Below, in pieces: positions 23,841 through 31,913 of a DNA stretch of 64,000 bases (position 1 is its first letter; each line of letters starts with the position of its first letter). Source of the stretch: DAIPKP01 sp964545875 (GTDB lineage Bacteria > Synergistota > Synergistia > Synergistales > Aminiphilaceae); assembly GCA_964545875.1 (NCBI GenBank), contig CAZJHH010000007.1:1-64000 (forward strand), given 5' to 3'. The notes beneath the pieces were generated by a model, which was not told the origin of the DNA, made no database searches, and worked only from the letters and a program-made list of their open reading frames with translations. The translations under genes and the position numbers were made by a program.

Positions 23841-24969
23841 GGGATCCCTGACCTTTTCCCGAGGAGCCTTTTTCCTCACCGCATCTCTCTCCTTCAGGGG
23901 GGGTATGGGAGTCATCTTCGGTCCCAGCGGGGTGGGGAAAAGCACTCTCCTGCGTATTATCGCGGGACTGGAACCCCGCGCCCGGGGAACCCTTCGCATG
24001 AAAGATCGCATCCTTTTCGACGAACACTCACGCTTCTGGCTTCCTCCCCGCAAGCGTCGCATAGGATATCTTTCTCAGGATCTCGCTCTCTTTCCTCATC
24101 TTACTCTGGAAAACAACGTAGCCTACGGCATGCCCCGAAAATCCGGAAAAACTCCCGGAGAGTGGCTCTCTCTCATGCGTCTGGAAGGCCTGGAACACCG
24201 TTACCCTCATCAAATTTCCGGGGGCCAGCGCCAGCGGGTGGCTCTTGCCCGCTCTCTTGCGGCGGAGCCGGATCTGCTTCTTCTGGACGAACCTTTCAGC
24301 GCCCTGGATGGCCCGCTGCGCCGCAATTTACGCCGGGAATTGCGACAGCTTCAAGAGACCACCCGAACTCCCATGCTTTGCGTTACTCATTCCGTGGAAG
24401 ATGTGAGCGCCTTGGGAGATGTGTTTTATTTTCTTCGGGAAGGCACTCTTTCACCGGGGATCCCCATCGAGGATCTCTGGTCTCCTCATGCGGCATATCA
24501 TGCCTGGAGTGCCTTCGGCTGGGGAACGGTTCTTCAGGGAACCGTGGAAAAAACCGAGGAATGTTCCTGGCTTTCCGGAGATACCTGGAGACTCCGCCTT
24601 GCGGAAGATCCCTCTCCGGGAAAAAATGCCGCCTTTATCCCCCCTCACGGAATCAAGCTTCTCTATCCGGACTTGCCGGTAGATCCGGTTTTGCAGCCCA
24701 ACATTCTTGAAGGAACCGTAACGGAAATTTTTTCTCTGGGAAGCTTTTATCGTATGTACATCTCTGCGGCGGGGCATTCCTGGCACGTGGAGTATTCCCT
24801 GGAATCATATCGCGAAATGAACCTTTTCGAGGGTTCTTCGGTTCGCATGGCCATTCCTCCCAGGAGCATCCATCTTTTCGATGCCCCTCCTTCCACGGCG
24901 CATCCGGAGCACAAGCCCCATTCGTATGATTATTCGTATCGTGAAGAAACAGATATCTTGCAAACGTAG
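23824..24969 (+). CDS. modC: Molybdate ABC transporter ATP-binding protein
   Basis: A 381-residue ATPase. Walker A GPSGVGKST, signature SGGQRQRVALARSL, Walker B LLLLDEPFSALD and the switch His (CVTHS) are intact. The C-terminal ~130 residues form a TOBE/Mop regulatory region (GTVTEIFSLGSFYRMYISAAG), which in ModC can bind molybdate and inhibit transport. The start ATG 23824 has GGAGGGACG before it. Overlap with modB and 18 bases to the next gene (a molybdopterin-binding protein) indicate one operon. Confidence 0.9.
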   Translation: MNFLLEGSLTFSRGAFFLTASLSFRGGMGVIFGPSGVGKSTLLRIIAGLEPRARGTLRMKDRILFDEHSRFWLPPRKRRIGYLSQDLALFPHLTLENNVAYGMPRKSGKTPGEWLSLMRLEGLEHRYPHQISGGQRQRVALARSLAAEPDLLLLDEPFSALDGPLRRNLRRELRQLQETTRTPMLCVTHSVEDVSALGDVFYFLREGTLSPGIPIEDLWSPHAAYHAWSAFGWGTVLQGTVEKTEECSWLSGDTWRLRLAEDPSPGKNAAFIPPHGIKLLYPDLPVDPVLQPNILEGTVTEIFSLGSFYRMYISAAGHSWHVEYSLESYREMNLFEGSSVRMAIPPRSIHLFDAPPSTAHPEHKPHSYDYSYREETDILQT

Positions 24970-24987
24970 ACAAGGAGGGCTTTTACG

Positions 24988-26007
24988 GTGAAACAGAAGA
25001 TAATAACTCTCGAGGAGGCTCTGGGGCTTCCCCTTTCCCACGACCTTACCCAGGTGCTGCCGGAAAAGGGATACAAGGGGGCTCGCTTTCGAAAGGGCCA
25101 CGTGGTCACCGAAGAAGACCTTCCGGTGCTCCGCTCCATGGGACGGGAACACCTTTCGGTACTCTCCCTGGAGGAAGGGGAGGTCCACGAAAACGATGCC
25201 GCCCTGAGACTCGCAAAAATCCTCCGGGGAGCCAACCTCTCCCTTTCGGGGCCTGAAGAGGGAAAGTGCGTTCTCTCCGCCTCGGTCTCCGGGCTTTTAC
25301 TCTATGATCCCCAGATGGTCCACGCCATCAACGAAGATCCTCTCTGGATCTTTGCCGCCCTCTCCCCCAAAAGCATGGTAGCTTCGGGAGACACCATCGG
25401 AGCCTTCCGTATTATTCCTCTGGCAGTATCCGAGGAGACTGTCCGAAGAGCCGAAGGAATTGCCGCCCCCATGGAAATTCGCCCCTTCCGCCCTCTGCAA
25501 GTCTCCCTGGTTACCACGGGATCGGAATTGAAAAAAGGGCTTGTTCGAGATGCCTTTGCCCCCAAACTCCGGCGCAAGCTGGAACTCTTCGGCGGCACCC
25601 TTCTGGAACAGCAGATCGTGGGAGACACCCAGGAAGAGATCGCCGGAGCTATCCGGAGGGCTCTCGAAAAAAACCCCCATGTGGTACTCTGTACGGGGGG
25701 AATGAGCGTGGATGCGGACGACCGCACTCCCGGAGCCATTCAGGAAGTGGCGGATTCCGTGCTCTTCCGGGGAGTTCCCGCCCTTCCGGGATCCATGCTC
25801 ATGCTCGGCATACGGGGCAAAACCGCCCTCATCGGAGCCCCCGCCTGCGTGGTGCACGACGAGCGGACTTCTTTGGATCCTCTACTCATGCAGATAGCCG
25901 CAGGCATCTATCCCACAGAAAAGGAGGTGCGCCGTTGGGGCGTGGGCGGACTGTGCGCAGAGTGTTCTCCCTGCACCTACCCCCGATGCCCCTTCGGAAT
26001 TCGGTAA
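24988..26007 (+). CDS. MoeA/MogA-like molybdopterin-binding protein
   Basis: A 339-residue protein with a MoCF/MPT-binding domain: SLVTTGSEL, HVVLCTGGMSVDADDRTPGAIQEV and LPGSMLMLG are the loops that hold molybdopterin in MogA/MoeA. The usual MoeA domains are reduced. The N-terminal ~150 residues (YKGARFRKGHVVTEEDLPVLRSMGREHLSVL) look like a MoeA-derived region. A short Cys-rich tail (GLCAECSPCTYPRCPFG) with four cysteines may hold a metal or Fe-S site. Proteins like this often accompany molybdenum hydroxylase genes and may help insert or modify the cofactor for them. The stop overlaps the next start (TAATG). Confidence 0.82.
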   Translation: MKQKIITLEEALGLPLSHDLTQVLPEKGYKGARFRKGHVVTEEDLPVLRSMGREHLSVLSLEEGEVHENDAALRLAKILRGANLSLSGPEEGKCVLSASVSGLLLYDPQMVHAINEDPLWIFAALSPKSMVASGDTIGAFRIIPLAVSEETVRRAEGIAAPMEIRPFRPLQVSLVTTGSELKKGLVRDAFAPKLRRKLELFGGTLLEQQIVGDTQEEIAGAIRRALEKNPHVVLCTGGMSVDADDRTPGAIQEVADSVLFRGVPALPGSMLMLGIRGKTALIGAPACVVHDERTSLDPLLMQIAAGIYPTEKEVRRWGVGGLCAECSPCTYPRCPFGIR

Positions 26008-26456
26008 TGAACAAGTATGCCCATATTCTCGCATCCCACGACATACGTCTTACATCGCTGCGGCTGGAGCTTCTCCGTATTCTCTACAGCACGGACAAGC
26101 CTCTGAGCCACGGAGAGCTCATGGAGCTTCTCGGCAACGAATGGGATCGGATTACCCTTTATCGTAATTTGGCCCTTCTCGAAGAGCGCCGGGTAATCCA
26201 CAAGATCCAGGGCACCGACGGATCCTGGCGCTTTCGCGCCCATCCCCTGAACACTCCGGGATGTCCCGGAGACCATCCTCATTTTTGCTGCCTCGAATGC
26301 GGCTCCATGGAATGTCTTCTGGGGCAGTCCATGCCGAGGGTGGACGTACCCGAGGGATGCTCCGTGGAGGGAAAACAGCTTCTCGTATACGGCATCTGCA
26401 AAGCCTGCGGAGATGCGCGAAGGGCCAAAAAAAACAAGCTTTCCTCCGAAGAATGA
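26007..26456 (+). CDS. Fur-family transcriptional regulator
   Basis: A 149-residue regulator. The N-terminal winged helix (LTSLRLELLRILYSTDKPLSHGELMELLG, DRITLYRNLALLEERRVIHKI) matches Fur. Metal-site motifs follow: HPHFCCLECGSMECL (HxHFxCxxCG) and a second pair GICKACGD, which together form the structural zinc site. The start ATG overlaps the stop of the molybdopterin-binding gene, so it is the last gene of the modBC operon. In this setting it could sense iron, zinc or an unusual metal. The palindromes at 31574 and 31840 in front of the two other metal transport genes are candidate operators. Confidence 0.88.
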   Translation: MNKYAHILASHDIRLTSLRLELLRILYSTDKPLSHGELMELLGNEWDRITLYRNLALLEERRVIHKIQGTDGSWRFRAHPLNTPGCPGDHPHFCCLECGSMECLLGQSMPRVDVPEGCSVEGKQLLVYGICKACGDARRAKKNKLSSEE

Positions 26457-26537
26457 CCCCCCGAGACTGCTTTGCCTGACATGCTTTCTCGGAAAGGCTG
26501 CGTCGTGGCGGGGTCGATCTGACAAGCGAGGAAGAAA

Positions 26538-26570
26538 AAAAGGAGAGGCCCTTTGAAGGCCTCTCCTTTT
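26538..26570. terminator. Bidirectional terminator between two metal operons
   Basis: Perfect 13-bp arms (AAAAGGAGAGGCC and its complement) with a 7-base loop and A/T runs on both sides. It lies between the converging Fur-family and DUF364 genes. Confidence 0.85.
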
Positions 26571-26591
26571 CTGTATGCTCGGGCTTTCCAT

Positions 26592-27437
26592 TCAGGAAAG
26601 ACGGGGCACGATGGTGGTGCGCTCTGCGGATCGTCCGAAAAAATGATATCCCGATCCTCCCTCGGCAAGAAGCTCCAGCAAATCATCCGGCGCGGTAACC
26701 CGTATACCTCCGAGCATGTCCACTCCCCGTTCGAAGAAGGCTCGGGGATACTGGCTTGCGGTGGGGCCGAGCACGACGACCTTCGCATCTTTCCGAGCCA
26801 GGGCGAGAAGCCCCTCGAGGGTGTCGTTTACCAGGCTGGTTCCCGTAACCACGAGAAGATCCGCCTTCGGAACGTATAGAGGAGCTTCTTCGGCGGGAGA
26901 GTAAAAGGGCATCTCGTCCTTTTTCAGAGTCCGGGGATCCATTTCGAGCACCCGAAAGGGCTTGCCCCGGGCCTTCAAGCGCTTGAGATAGGGAGCGAGA
27001 GCCCCCACCACCACCACGAATTCCTCCTCGTGCAGCGTGAGCAGATCCAGGGCGTCCTTTTCAAGAACAACTTCGAAGTCCGGGGTTCCCTGAGAGCGTT
27101 CCAGGGTAAGGGAGAGGGCATTCAACGTGGCGATTCCCAGAGCCTTTTTGAGGGGGCTTCCCTCTTCCATCTCCCGAAGCACCCTATCCACTTCCATCCC
27201 CTTCAGGCGCCCCGAAAGGGGCATGACCTTCGCCGAGGAGGGGCAGCAGACCGCCTCGGGAATGGCCTTTACCGGAGTGAAACATATGCCTCCATCTCCG
27301 TTGCTCAGCTTGACTCCCGTGAAAAAGAGGCCGAAAACCACTCGTTCCACCCGAAGGGATGCATACTCCTCCGCAAGAGCCTGCCGAAGATAGGCCCAGG
27401 TTTCCTTGAGAATTACCCCGGGATCGAAGGAAATCAT
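26592..27437 (-). CDS. DUF4213/DUF364 putative metal-chelation protein
   Basis: A 281-residue protein. An N-terminal DUF4213 (enolase-N-like) region reads VERVVFGLFFTGVKLS...GICFTPVKAIPEAVCCPSSAKVMPLSGRL. The C-terminal DUF364 Rossmann-like half reads FVVVVGALAPYLKRLKARGKPFRVLEMDP...ADLLVVTGTSLVNDTLEGLL...VVVLGPTASQYP. The Desulfitobacterium structure of this family suggested heavy-metal chelation; no activity is proven. It overlaps the methyltransferase gene by four bases and is the last of five genes with a FecCD-type transporter. A second member of the family lies at 38380. Confidence 0.87.
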   Translation of the reverse strand: MISFDPGVILKETWAYLRQALAEEYASLRVERVVFGLFFTGVKLSNGDGGICFTPVKAIPEAVCCPSSAKVMPLSGRLKGMEVDRVLREMEEGSPLKKALGIATLNALSLTLERSQGTPDFEVVLEKDALDLLTLHEEEFVVVVGALAPYLKRLKARGKPFRVLEMDPRTLKKDEMPFYSPAEEAPLYVPKADLLVVTGTSLVNDTLEGLLALARKDAKVVVLGPTASQYPRAFFERGVDMLGGIRVTAPDDLLELLAEGGSGYHFFGRSAERTTIVPRLS

Positions 27438-28507
27438 GCCTTCTTCTCCCTTCGGGAAGCCTGAAAGACTCCTGTGCGGGCCGCACGATGAAGAAGAGAG
27501 TCGCCAAAGGTTCCGGAAACGGTCACCACTTCTTCGAGGGGCACTAATCCGGCCTGCTCCATAAGCCGGGGAAAATCCTCCACGTGACAGAGAGGATGAC
27601 CGAAGCTGTGGAGTCCCTGTTCGAGATCCTGCAAACCTTTGCCGGGGGCGCATCCGGGATTGCAGAACCAGTGATTCGAAACAAAAAGCCCTCCCGGAAC
27701 GAGGGATCCGGCAATTCTTTCGAAAAAGCCGGGAAGCTCCTTCCGAAACTTGTAGAGTACGTGAGACACCAAAATGATGTCGAAGGGGCCTTCGAGATGT
27801 TCCACCATGGCATCCCCTCCCCGGAGGATCACCCGGTTTTCCAGACCCGCTCCCGCAACGTAGGGCTCCGCATAGGGCACCACGTGGGGCTTGTCGAAAA
27901 GCACCATGCTCATTTCCGGATTTTCCTGACAGAGAGCCATGCCGAGAAGCCCGTGCCCTCCTCCGAGATCGAGGATGCTCCGGGCTTCGGGAAAATGCTC
28001 CCAGGACGTTACGGCTTTCACGATCTCCTGAAGTTCCCCCTGGAGCATTCTCTGACCCAGAGAACGGATAAAGGATTCTCCGGGGCCCGAAGAGAACTCC
28101 CGGAGTACCGGCTCCTGGAGCAGCAGAGTCTCCCCGAGGAAACTCCAGCGACTTTCCGGGCTTCCCCAGGCGGCGAACCAGTCTCCCTGATACGAGGGAG
28201 AAGTCTGGACGAAAAACTCCGAAGCTTCGGGGGAATTCCGGAAAAAACTCTCCTCTTCCTGAACGAGAAAACCGAGCTCTTCCAAGGCATGAAGATAGCT
28301 TCTGCAAAGAGCCCCATTGATACCGAGTTCGAGTACGAACTCTTCTTTATGAGCTTTTTTCTTCTCCTCGAGCCAATCGAAAAGGCCCAGATTCAGCGCT
28401 ACGGTCACCGCTTTATAGGCCTTGTACCCCCGACCGAGATCCTGAAGTACTTCAAGCCCCTCCGGAGGAGACACCATGCCGAGTCTGGGCGGTACGTTAT
28501 AGTTCAT
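27434..28507 (-). CDS. SAM-dependent methyltransferase (O-methyltransferase type)
   Basis: A 357-residue enzyme. The N-terminal winged-helix dimerisation domain (YKAYKAVTVALNLGLFDWLEE, ALEELGFL) and C-terminal Rossmann domain with SAM motif ILDLGGGHGLLG follow the plan of small-molecule O-methyltransferases such as acetylserotonin or hydroxyneurosporene methyltransferases. The acidic loop MVLFDKPHVV and the SHVLYKF motif fit. The substrate is unknown. It lies between a periplasmic binding protein gene and DUF364 in a tight operon, so it probably modifies or makes a small ligand linked to the transported metal. Confidence 0.85.
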   Translation of the reverse strand: MNYNVPPRLGMVSPPEGLEVLQDLGRGYKAYKAVTVALNLGLFDWLEEKKKAHKEEFVLELGINGALCRSYLHALEELGFLVQEEESFFRNSPEASEFFVQTSPSYQGDWFAAWGSPESRWSFLGETLLLQEPVLREFSSGPGESFIRSLGQRMLQGELQEIVKAVTSWEHFPEARSILDLGGGHGLLGMALCQENPEMSMVLFDKPHVVPYAEPYVAGAGLENRVILRGGDAMVEHLEGPFDIILVSHVLYKFRKELPGFFERIAGSLVPGGLFVSNHWFCNPGCAPGKGLQDLEQGLHSFGHPLCHVEDFPRLMEQAGLVPLEEVVTVSGTFGDSLLHRAARTGVFQASRREKKA

Positions 28508-28519
28508 AATCGTCCTCCT

Positions 28520-29608
28520 TTAGAGCTCTTTGGCACCGAAGGGATCGAGAAATCCCTCCACCTGCTCTTCTGTCAAAGAAATTTCATAAAATTTCTCGAA
28601 AAAATACTTCGTCTCTTCATGCAGATCCACGTCGGAGAACCTTTCGGGATAGAGGGTCGTGGCAAGCCAGAGAAAGCCCAGGGCCGCTTCGGGAGAAGGG
28701 CGGTCCCACCAGAAGGCTCCTATGGGGCAGTAGTAAACGGAATTTTCCCGAAGAGCCCGGAGATTACAAAGGCGGGGATCCTCTTCGAGATCTCCCCGAA
28801 GCACCGGCTTTCCCTCGTTGGAACTGAGAATAAGCACATCCGGATCCCACTGGAGAAGTTGTTCCACGTTCACATCCCGCACCTTCCCCATTTCGGAGGC
28901 CACGTTGATGCCCCCGGCGGTCCGGATAAAGGCCTCTCCCCACCAGGCGCTTCCGTTGGTATGAAGAGGATTTCCCAGCATGTAGTACACCCGTTTCCGC
29001 TCTCCCTGGGAAAGCGAGGCAAGCCGTTCCTCGAGAAGCCCGAGAATCTTCTGCCAGTAATCCACCAGTTCTCGGGCCCGAACTTCCTGCCCCGTAAGGG
29101 ATCCGAGAAGGAGAAACTCCTTCTGCAGTGTTTCCATATCTGCCCTTCCGGTAAGCACCGTCACTACCGGAAGCCCCACATCCCGAAGCTGTTGGTTTCC
29201 CTTTTCGGCGGTAACGCTTGCGAGAACAAGATCCGGTCGAAGCTTCAGAGCCTCCTCCACATTGATATTGTTGAAAGATCCCGCATGGGGAAGCTCCCCA
29301 AAGGCGGGATAACGGGATAGAAGAAGAGGAAAACGCTCCATGGAGGGCTGCCCCACGATCTTCTCCGCCAGCCCCAGCACCGCGATTTCCTGGGTCACTC
29401 CCCCGTAGCACGTTATGAGAATGCGTTCCACCTTTTCAGGAACGAAAACGCTTTTTCCCCCCATATCCACCACGCTCTTTTCGCTCCCCCAGGCATTTCC
29501 GAGGAGAACGAAGCTCACTGCCGACGCCATCAAAAGGCCCAGGCACACTTTTTCGATCAACTTCCCGTTTCGTAAAAATCTCAATACCCCACCCCGTTTC
29601 TTTCGCAT
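28520..29608 (-). CDS. FecB/BtuF/MolA-type ABC transporter substrate-binding protein
   Basis: A 362-residue periplasmic binding protein of the helical-backbone class (PeriplasmicBP_2). A basic start and hydrophobic stretch (VCLGLLMASAVSFVLLGNAWGS) form a signal peptide. The mature part has ERILITCYGGVTQEIAVLGLAEKIVGQ, DLVLAS and DPDVLILSS, as in BtuF/FepB/MolA. Ligands of the class include cobalamin, ferric siderophores, haem, and molybdate/tungstate in Haemophilus MolA; the molybdenum genes on both sides favour the last, as inference. A TTG at 29584 behind GGGGTGGGG may be the real start, since the ATG at 29608 has no good ribosome binding site. Confidence 0.85.
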   Translation of the reverse strand: MRKKRGGVLRFLRNGKLIEKVCLGLLMASAVSFVLLGNAWGSEKSVVDMGGKSVFVPEKVERILITCYGGVTQEIAVLGLAEKIVGQPSMERFPLLLSRYPAFGELPHAGSFNNINVEEALKLRPDLVLASVTAEKGNQQLRDVGLPVVTVLTGRADMETLQKEFLLLGSLTGQEVRARELVDYWQKILGLLEERLASLSQGERKRVYYMLGNPLHTNGSAWWGEAFIRTAGGINVASEMGKVRDVNVEQLLQWDPDVLILSSNEGKPVLRGDLEEDPRLCNLRALRENSVYYCPIGAFWWDRPSPEAALGFLWLATTLYPERFSDVDLHEETKYFFEKFYEISLTEEQVEGFLDPFGAKEL

Positions 29609-29739
29609 ACTTTCGGATTGTATTTCCCGAAAAGCTTGTCCTTACTCCCCGTAATTTCGAGAATTCTGCAAAAACGGCGGAACCCCTCGGTTGCCAAAAG
29701 CCCTTGCCCGACAATGTGGGTGCGGAAAGACTTCCGGTT

Positions 29740-30531
29740 TCAGGAAACCATCAAGGGCACGCAAACCCGAACCTCCCCTCCCCGACAGCGTTCTTCGGAA
29801 CTCGAAAGAACCTTGAGGGGAGTTCGATAAAGCCCGCTCATGGACTCTTCCGTAATAACCTCTTCGGGAAATCCCTGGGAGATAATGTTTCCATCCTTGA
29901 TCAGCAATACCCGGGTTCCCGCAAGAAAAGCGTGGTTGGGAAAATGTGTGGCCATCAGAATGGTGTACTTCTTCTTCACAAGATCCCAGAGCGCCGAAAG
30001 CACCCGAATTTGATTGGCATAATCGAGATTTGCCGTGGGCTCGTCGAGAACCAGTACCGGAGCATCCTGAGCCAAGGCCCGGGCAAGAAGAATGAGCTGC
30101 CTCTCGCCGCCGCTCAATTCGTTGAAACGGCGTTCTGCAAAGGAACGGAGGTTCAGGGATTCCAAAGCCCTATCCGCCGCCTGAACATCCTTCTTTCCCG
30201 GGGCTCTCCCCCACTCGAGATAGGGAATGCGCCCCATGAGCACAAGCTCCTTCACCGTATAGGGAAAGGTGGTGCTCCCCGCCTGGGGCACGTAGGCCAC
30301 CCTCCGGCCCCGTTCCCGGGAGGAAAGCGCCGTCAGTTCGGCTCCTCCTATGAGAACCCGGCCCCGCTGAGGCGCAAGTATGCCGAGAACACACTTGAGA
30401 AGCGTGGTTTTTCCCGTCCCGTTCGGCCCCAGCAAACAAAGACAATCCCCGGATTCTCCGGAAAAAGTGACATTCCGCAGAATCTCTCTCCGGGATGAAA
30501 AGGAAAAACAGAGATTCTCCACGGTAAGCAT
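29740..30531 (-). CDS. FecE/MolC-type ABC transporter ATP-binding protein
   Basis: A 263-residue ATPase of the siderophore/cobalamin/MolC class. It has Walker A GPNGTGKTT, signature LSGGERQLILLARAL, Walker B VLVLDEPTANLD and the switch His in MATHFPN. YVPQAGSTTFPYTVKELVLMGR is typical of this class. The ATG at 30531 overlaps the permease TGA (TGATG); a GTG three codons earlier is an alternative start. The gap of 131 bases to the binding-protein gene downstream is the only loose spacing in the operon. Confidence 0.88.
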   Translation of the reverse strand: MLTVENLCFSFSSRREILRNVTFSGESGDCLCLLGPNGTGKTTLLKCVLGILAPQRGRVLIGGAELTALSSRERGRRVAYVPQAGSTTFPYTVKELVLMGRIPYLEWGRAPGKKDVQAADRALESLNLRSFAERRFNELSGGERQLILLARALAQDAPVLVLDEPTANLDYANQIRVLSALWDLVKKKYTILMATHFPNHAFLAGTRVLLIKDGNIISQGFPEEVITEESMSGLYRTPLKVLSSSEERCRGGEVRVCVPLMVS

Positions 30532-31523
30532 CAATTCCACTCCTTTCGGGCTTTCGCCAGGAGAAGCACAAAAAAGGGAGCTCCCACCAGGGAGGTCAAT
30601 ATTCCAAGAGGAATCTCCCCAGGGCTCATGATTCGCCCCAGATCATCCACAAGAAGCAGAAAAATTCCTCCCAGCAGAAAGGAGGCGGGCAAAAGAACGG
30701 GAAAACTGGATCCCACGAGAACCCGAGCCACATGAGGTATCAGGAGCCCTATCCAGCCGATAATGCCACTCACGCTGATGGCCACTGCGGTCATGAGAGT
30801 GGAGCCCAGAATGACGAGACATCGGATTTTTCCCAGCGGAATGCCCAGCGCCCGGGCCTCCTCTTCTCCCAGGGAAAGCCCGTGGATCTGCCAGCGGAAA
30901 AGGATAAAGCATCCCATGCCTCCGAGAAGAGGCAGCATCAAACTGGCAAGATCTCCCCGGTTCATCCGGGAAAGCCCCCCCATAAGCCAGAAGGTGATTC
31001 CCGGCAAGGTATCGAGAGGATCTGCCAGGAATTTGACGAGAGAGAGAAAAGCCTGAAAGAGGGCGGACACCACCATACCTCCGAGAACCAGTACCACCAT
31101 GGAACGGCGGCCGAGAAAGTAAAAAATCAGAAAGGATCCCCCCACCGCGAGAAGAGCGCACAAAAAGGCCATGCCCTGTATGCCGTTCCAGGAACAACCC
31201 CAGAGCATTCCCAGGGCGGCGCCGAAACTCGCCCCCGCAGAGACCCCGAGAATTCCCGGCGAAACCAGGGGATTGCGAAAAAGATTCTGATACGCCGCTC
31301 CGGAAACCGCCAGGGCACCGCCTACGCAAAGGGCTCCCCCGATGCGGGGAAAACGAACCTCCCAGAGAAGTGTTCTGAGAATGGGCTCTTCCTCTCCGGA
31401 GGAACTCAGAAAAAAAGCGCAGATTCTTCCGGGAGAGAGGGGATAGCGCCCGAAAAAAAGAGAACCCACGCAGAGAAGAAAAAGAATTCCCCCAAGGGTT
31501 ATGAAGCAAACCTTTCGATGCAT
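30531..31523 (-). CDS. FecCD/MolB-type ABC transporter permease
   Basis: A 330-residue permease of the FecCD type II importer class with about ten helices. RIGGALCVGGALAVSGAAYQNLFRNPLVSPGILGVSAGA is the hallmark segment, and GIIGWIGLLIPHVARVLVG is the conserved late motif. The start ATG 31523 follows GGAGGAGG; the frame is open further upstream but would run through the operator. It is the first gene of a five-gene operon: permease, ATPase, binding protein, methyltransferase, DUF364. Confidence 0.88.
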   Translation of the reverse strand: MHRKVCFITLGGILFLLCVGSLFFGRYPLSPGRICAFFLSSSGEEEPILRTLLWEVRFPRIGGALCVGGALAVSGAAYQNLFRNPLVSPGILGVSAGASFGAALGMLWGCSWNGIQGMAFLCALLAVGGSFLIFYFLGRRSMVVLVLGGMVVSALFQAFLSLVKFLADPLDTLPGITFWLMGGLSRMNRGDLASLMLPLLGGMGCFILFRWQIHGLSLGEEEARALGIPLGKIRCLVILGSTLMTAVAISVSGIIGWIGLLIPHVARVLVGSSFPVLLPASFLLGGIFLLLVDDLGRIMSPGEIPLGILTSLVGAPFFVLLLAKARKEWN

Positions 31524-31573
31524 CCCGACTCCTCCTCCGTAGGTTCCGAAACGTAGAGACCCCTGTTTTTGTA

Positions 31574-31604
31574 TATTATGCGTATCCAATGTATATGCAT
31601 AATA
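31574..31604. promoter_or_regulatory. Palindromic operator upstream of the FecCD-type operon
   Basis: TATTATGC-N15-GCATAATA is a perfect 8-bp inverted repeat 51 bases before the permease start codon, in a very AT-rich stretch. It is probably the binding site of the regulator controlling this metal operon. Confidence 0.6.
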
Positions 31605-31818
31605 AGCAACTACGTTGCCTTTTGTCAAATCCTCAACGTTTTTTTGTAAACCCCACCTTGGCATGCAAGAAATTCCGGCGTGTACCTATAGCGGGGCCTT
31701 GGAAGCAAATTTTCTCAGGATTTTTTCAAGAAAAATACTGAAAACGATGCGGAGGGAATTCTTCTTCGCTCTTCCGCTCTCGATTCGCGTCTTTCCCTTC
31801 ATTTTTCCGTTCTGTGGC

Positions 31819-31868
31819 TTGACGAAAAGGTTCAAAGTACATAAAATGCATCAAAGATGCACTTTATG
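31819..31868 (+). promoter_or_regulatory. Promoter with overlapping palindromic operator before the ModA-like gene
   Basis: TTGACG (31819-31824), a 17-base spacer and TAAAAT (31842-31847) make a strong promoter. CATAAAATGCAT-N5-ATGCACTTTATG (31840-31868, one mismatch in 12-bp arms) overlaps the -10, so a bound repressor would block it. The GCATAAA-type half-site resembles the operator at 31574. Confidence 0.65.
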
Positions 31869-31913
31869 CGATGCGGAGATTTTTCATGTTTTTTCAAAGG
31901 AGGTTTGTGAAGT

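Noticed and set aside
27438..28307. N-terminal extension of the DUF364 frame into the methyltransferase gene
   Set aside because: It is an out-of-frame shadow of the methyltransferase; the real start at 27437 overlaps its stop.
29609..29739. Cobalamin riboswitch between the ATPase and binding-protein genes
   Set aside because: The gap is only 131 bases and I could not find the B12-box or the conserved core.
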